From: an uncultured Sutterella sp.
Lineage (GTDB): Bacteria > Pseudomonadota > Gammaproteobacteria > Burkholderiales > Burkholderiaceae_F
Assembly (NCBI GenBank): GCA_900538905.1
Contig: UPZS01000010.1
Coordinates: forward strand, 1 to 49,396
DNA length: 49,396 nucleotides
Reading direction: 5' to 3'
Position 1 is the stretch's first letter. The number at the start of each line of letters is the position of its first letter. The notes under the pieces are model-generated. The model saw nothing but the letters and a program-made list of their open reading frames with translations. It made no database searches and was not told the origin of the DNA. Shown here one piece after another: positions 46,527-49,396 of the stretch. The position numbers were made by a program, and so were the translations under genes.

Positions 46527-46580
46527 TTTGGTATCGTAATCCCAAATCGTTTAACTTTTTTGGGATTGTAATACCAAAAT
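46525..46580. promoter_or_regulatory. Double palindromic operator at the ATPase promoter
   Basis: Two 20-bp dyads, 46527-46546 and 46559-46578, both match TTTGGnATnnnnATnCCAAA exactly and are centred 32 bp apart (about three helical turns). Together they also form one long imperfect inverted repeat (22-bp arms, 19 matches). On the minus strand TTGGTA-17-TTAAAC could be the promoter, placing one dyad over the -35 and the other between -10 and ATG. This is the layout of a cooperative repressor. Confidence 0.75.
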
Positions 46581-46686
46581 GTTTAAATTTCGTGTTTTTT
46601 GGCTGCCTCAGACTGGTTTCAGTTACACCCCGAACTCAACGACCTTCTTTGAGCATTGACCGAGATTAACAGCTTATATTCGATCT

Positions 46687-48945
46687 TTAAATCTTCTCTT
46701 CCACCCAATTGCGCGTCACCTTGACGAAACCGACAATCAATGTCTGCAGTTCATCGGGTTCGATCACAAAGGGCGGCATCACGTAGAAGATATTTCCGAA
46801 GGGACGCACCCAAATGCCTTCCTTGACGAACTGTGCGGCCAGAATTCTGTTGTCGGCAGCACGCTCGGTTTCCACTACACCGATGGCTCCGAGCACGCGC
46901 ACGTCCTTAACCCCCGAGACTTTGCGCAAAGGCTCCAAACCTTTCTTCAGTTCGGATTCAATACGACGAACCTTGGCTTCCCAGTCTTCGGACATGTATA
47001 CGTCCATCGCCGCGACAGCCGCCGCGCAAGCAATCGGATTGGCCATGAAAGTGGGACCGTGCATCAATGCATTCGGCGCATGACAACTCACCGTATCAGC
47101 CACCGCATTGGAGGTGCACACGGCGCTTAACGTCACCGCGCCTCCCGTGAGAGCTTTACCGAGCGTCATGATGTCTGGTACGATCTCGGCCCAATCGCAG
47201 GCAAATCGCTTGCCGGTCCGACCGAACCCCGTCGCAATTTCGTCAACGATTAAAAGAATGTCGTACTTGTCGCACAAGCGGCGCGCTTCACGCAGGAACT
47301 GCGGGTGGTAGAACCGCATAGCGCTTGCACCCTGAACGATCGGTTCGAGAATCAGCGCGCATATTTCGTCCTGTAGCGCTTCGAAAACGCGCTCAAGTTC
47401 CTCAATGTCCCCCGGGTTCCATTGACCTCCGAAAACGGAAGACGGTTCATCAATAAAGATGCGCTTCTGCAGCGCTCCGGAAAAAAAGCCGTGCATTCCC
47501 GCAACCGGATCGCACACCCCCATCGCGTTCCAGGTGTCGCCGTGATAACCCTTGCGGATCGTCGCGAAGTTCGTGCGCGTCTTTCGGCCTTTGGCCAATT
47601 GATACTGCACGGCAAGCTTCATGGCCACCTCAACGGCAACCGATCCGGAATCCGCATAGAAAATCTTCGTGAGCTTCTCAGGCAGCAGACGAGTCAATCG
47701 TTTGCCCAGTTCCACCGCAGGTTGATGTGTAAACCCTGCAAACATGACGTGAGTGAGTTTGCTTGCCTGTTTTTGAATCGCCTCGACGATTTCAGGACGG
47801 TTGTATCCGAAGGCCGCGCACCACCAACTCGAAGTACCGTCGATGAGTTCTCTGCCGTCTTCCAAAACAATGCGCGCACCATGACCTCCCGCAGCGACAT
47901 TGACGGGAGGCGGTAAGGTGGCCGACGCATACGGATGCCACAAATGCGCTTCGTCAAAGGTTTTGATATCTTGCGTCTGATATCCGACCTCGGAAACAAG
48001 CTCGCGGTCGGTATCAATTGCACTGCCCTTCGTCGTCAGCATGTCTCCGGCAATGGCGGCGTTGATCCCGCACTCGAGTGCCGCCTTCTGAACTTCTCGT
48101 GACAAACGGGCTCTTCCACCCGCAAAGCGCAACTGAGCCTTGGGATTGATCAGTCGAAACAGAGCGACAGACCTCAGAATCTCTTCGTCGGACAGGAGCG
48201 GCTGATGCTCGAGCGCCGTGCCGGCAATGGGCGAGAGAATGTTGACGGGAATCGAAAGCACGTTGAGCGCACGCAATTGAAGTGCCAAATCGATGCGATC
48301 GCTTTCGCTCTCCCCCATCCCGATGATGCCGCCCGAGCAGACGTCCATGCCAACCGCGCGTGCGTTCATGAGCGTTTTGACTTTGTCAGCGGTTGTATGT
48401 GTCGAGCAGAGTTTTCCGAAATACGATTCACTCGACTCAAGATTGCAGTGATAACGCACGACGCCTGCTTCAAAGAGACTTTGCAGTTCCTTCTCAGTCA
48501 ACAGACCCGCGCTCAGGCACATCTGAAGATTCGTTTCCTTGCGAATAACTCGCACGAGTTCAATTGTTTCGCGCACTTCACGCGCAGAGAGCTTTCGGCC
48601 GCTCGTCACGAGCGAAAACCGCGTGAGACCGTTTGCCTGTGCTTGTTTTGCAGCTTCGAGCGCCTTGTCGGCATTGATGAGCGGATAGATGGGAATGCCT
48701 GTGACAAAACGCCGCGACTGGGAGCACCAAGCGCAGTCTTCCGAACAACGGCCTGATTTGGCATTGATGATGCCGCAGAAGTTAAAAACCCGATCTGCGA
48801 ACTTGATCGTCGCCTCTTTGGCGGCGGCCACGAGCGTCTGCGTGGAATACGCGCTCAGTTTCAGAGACTCCTCCCGAGTCGGCACGCGTTCCAGCGATCT
48901 GACGGTAAAGTCCAGGCAGGCGTTTCTTTCGGCTATCGGTTCCAT
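46687..48945 (-). CDS. Fused biotin synthase (BioB) and DAPA aminotransferase (BioA)
   Basis: Single 752-residue bifunctional protein. Residues 1-325 are a radical-SAM biotin synthase: CSEDCAWC (Cys67, 71, 74 for the SAM cluster), CSGGIIGMGE (Cys203) and LRFAGGR. Residues about 330-752 are the PLP enzyme converting KAPA to DAPA: HLWHPYASATLPPP, SSWWCAAFGYN, YHGDTWNAMG, VDEIATGFGRTG and the PLP lysine Lys597 in MTLGKALTGG. The two activities flank BioD in the pathway. The auxiliary-cluster position equivalent to E. coli Cys97 is Ser111, and extra cysteines occur at 167 and 180. No internal stop, frameshift or start signal at the junction was seen, so a true fusion is likely. Confidence 0.93.
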   Translation of the reverse strand: MEPIAERNACLDFTVRSLERVPTREESLKLSAYSTQTLVAAAKEATIKFADRVFNFCGIINAKSGRCSEDCAWCSQSRRFVTGIPIYPLINADKALEAAKQAQANGLTRFSLVTSGRKLSAREVRETIELVRVIRKETNLQMCLSAGLLTEKELQSLFEAGVVRYHCNLESSESYFGKLCSTHTTADKVKTLMNARAVGMDVCSGGIIGMGESESDRIDLALQLRALNVLSIPVNILSPIAGTALEHQPLLSDEEILRSVALFRLINPKAQLRFAGGRARLSREVQKAALECGINAAIAGDMLTTKGSAIDTDRELVSEVGYQTQDIKTFDEAHLWHPYASATLPPPVNVAAGGHGARIVLEDGRELIDGTSSWWCAAFGYNRPEIVEAIQKQASKLTHVMFAGFTHQPAVELGKRLTRLLPEKLTKIFYADSGSVAVEVAMKLAVQYQLAKGRKTRTNFATIRKGYHGDTWNAMGVCDPVAGMHGFFSGALQKRIFIDEPSSVFGGQWNPGDIEELERVFEALQDEICALILEPIVQGASAMRFYHPQFLREARRLCDKYDILLIVDEIATGFGRTGKRFACDWAEIVPDIMTLGKALTGGAVTLSAVCTSNAVADTVSCHAPNALMHGPTFMANPIACAAAVAAMDVYMSEDWEAKVRRIESELKKGLEPLRKVSGVKDVRVLGAIGVVETERAADNRILAAQFVKEGIWVRPFGNIFYVMPPFVIEPDELQTLIVGFVKVTRNWVEEKI

Positions 48946-49168
48946 TGTCTGCTTCTCATCCTTGAATTCTCTTGTGTGGCGGTCAGAAACTAATATATTG
49001 CAAATAAGCTGTTATCGCCTCTTTTTTTTTCTTAACACATCAACCGTGCAGGGAAGAAAAAGAGTCCTTAAAAGCAATGTTGTTCAATTTCGACCGTCTC
49101 GGCGAACAGGCAGAATACCAAACATCCTCATCCGTTTCGCTTGTTTTGAAACGAGAATTTGCAGACAA

Positions 49169-49199
49169 TAAAAAAAACCTGAAGATGCAAATCTACAGG
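49169..49199 (-). terminator. Terminator of the tRNA-Asp transcript
   Basis: On the minus strand CCTGTAGAT and ATCTTCAGG pair (one T-T mismatch) around TTGC, followed by eight T. It is 14 bp downstream of the tRNA 3' end. The rest of the gap to bioBA (48946-49168) holds no gene; it contains a small hairpin CGTTTC/GAAACG at 49133-49153. Confidence 0.85.
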
Positions 49200-49212
49200 G
49201 CATTTGGTGCTA

Positions 49213-49289
49213 TGGCGGAGTGGACGGGACTCGAACCCGCGACCCCCGACGTGACAGGCCGGTATTCTAACCAACTGAACTACCACTCC
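49213..49289 (-). tRNA. tRNA-Asp (GTC)
   Basis: 77 nt on the minus strand with encoded CCA. Acceptor stem GGAGTGG/CCACTCC, discriminator G, D-loop GTTCAGTTGGTTAGAA, anticodon loop CTGTCAC with anticodon GTC, T-loop GGTTCGAGTCC. All arms pair. It is identical to the next copy 30 bp upstream and probably co-transcribed with it. Confidence 0.97.
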
Positions 49290-49319
49290 GCAGAGCTTTT
49301 CAAATTGTCAAATTAATCG

Positions 49320-49396
49320 TGGCGGAGTGGACGGGACTCGAACCCGCGACCCCCGACGTGACAGGCCGGTATTCTAACCAACTGAACTACCACTCC
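49320..49396 (-). tRNA. tRNA-Asp (GTC), second copy
   Basis: Identical 77-nt copy of the preceding tRNA, with GTC anticodon and encoded CCA. Its 5' end coincides with the last base of the window, so anything further upstream (tRNA-Val and hupB in the Burkholderia order) is not visible. Confidence 0.96.

Noticed and set aside
46657..46670. TTGAC-CGAG-ATTAA as a further FNR site
   Set aside because: Two mismatches to consensus and located downstream of bioBA; within chance expectation.
46687..48945. Frameshift or lost stop joining separate bioB and bioA genes
   Set aside because: Both halves are in one frame with a smooth junction, no internal Shine-Dalgarno plus ATG at the BioA start, and no degenerate sequence, so a true fusion is preferred.

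Overview
The window reads as a chromosomal segment of a Betaproteobacterium of the Burkholderiales. A gut-type Sutterellaceae relative (Sutterella or Parasutterella-like) is my best guess. The reasons are moderate GC, housekeeping gene order of Burkholderiales type (pepA-holC, tsaB-rimI-udg-lapB, ppiD near tRNA-Asp), perfect FNR-type palindromes, and an anaerobe-looking biotin synthase. No phage genes, transposases, CRISPR arrays or rRNA genes were seen.

Layout. (1) 350-8268, plus strand: a compact cellulose-type operon bcsA-bcsB-bcsZ-bcsG. (2) 8477-11774, minus: branched-chain amino acid operon ilvI-ilvH-ilvC. (3) 12263-15165, plus: two tandem NSS-family sodium-dependent amino acid transporters. 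(4) 15332-18444, minus: an orphan amino-acid-binding protein, a SpoU-type RNA methyltransferase and an unknown membrane protein, with an FNR box and structured RNA candidate between the last two. (5) 18675-20519, plus: a long-chain acyl-CoA synthetase. (6) 20588-22998, minus: trpE-trpG behind a recognisable Trp leader peptide and attenuator. (7) A DSD1-like PLP enzyme, then lysC and rpe. (8) 26748-34138, minus: a long housekeeping operon (yihY, tsaB, rimI, udg, lapB, pepA, holC, small unknown gene). (9) proS, a YeiH-type transporter behind an FNR box, and an orphan FixJ-type regulator. (10) A lipoprotein, leuCD, an EamA exporter and ppiD. (11) 44651-48945, minus: biotin genes, with a fused BioB-BioA protein, a DUF4143-type ATPase with a striking double operator, and bioD. 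(12) Two identical tandem tRNA-Asp genes at the right edge.

The genes most worth attention are these. The cellulose operon has a BcsA PilZ domain that has lost the c-di-GMP motifs and a BcsZ whose general base Asp is Asn, while BcsG (phosphoethanolamine transferase) is intact. The bioB-bioA fusion has an altered auxiliary-cluster Cys pattern. The DUF4143 ATPase sits inside the biotin locus with two identical-consensus dyads exactly 32 bp apart. A G-free, C/A-rich leader precedes the first NSS transporter, like a target of a GcvB-type small RNA. A perfect FNR box lies upstream of hairpins ending in a terminator, which could be an anaerobic small RNA.

Amino acid and cofactor biosynthesis (Ilv, Leu, Trp, Lys, biotin) sits beside amino acid uptake, and transcription units are mostly closed by strong hairpin terminators. 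All functional calls rest on reading the protein sequences and motifs; no database search was possible.
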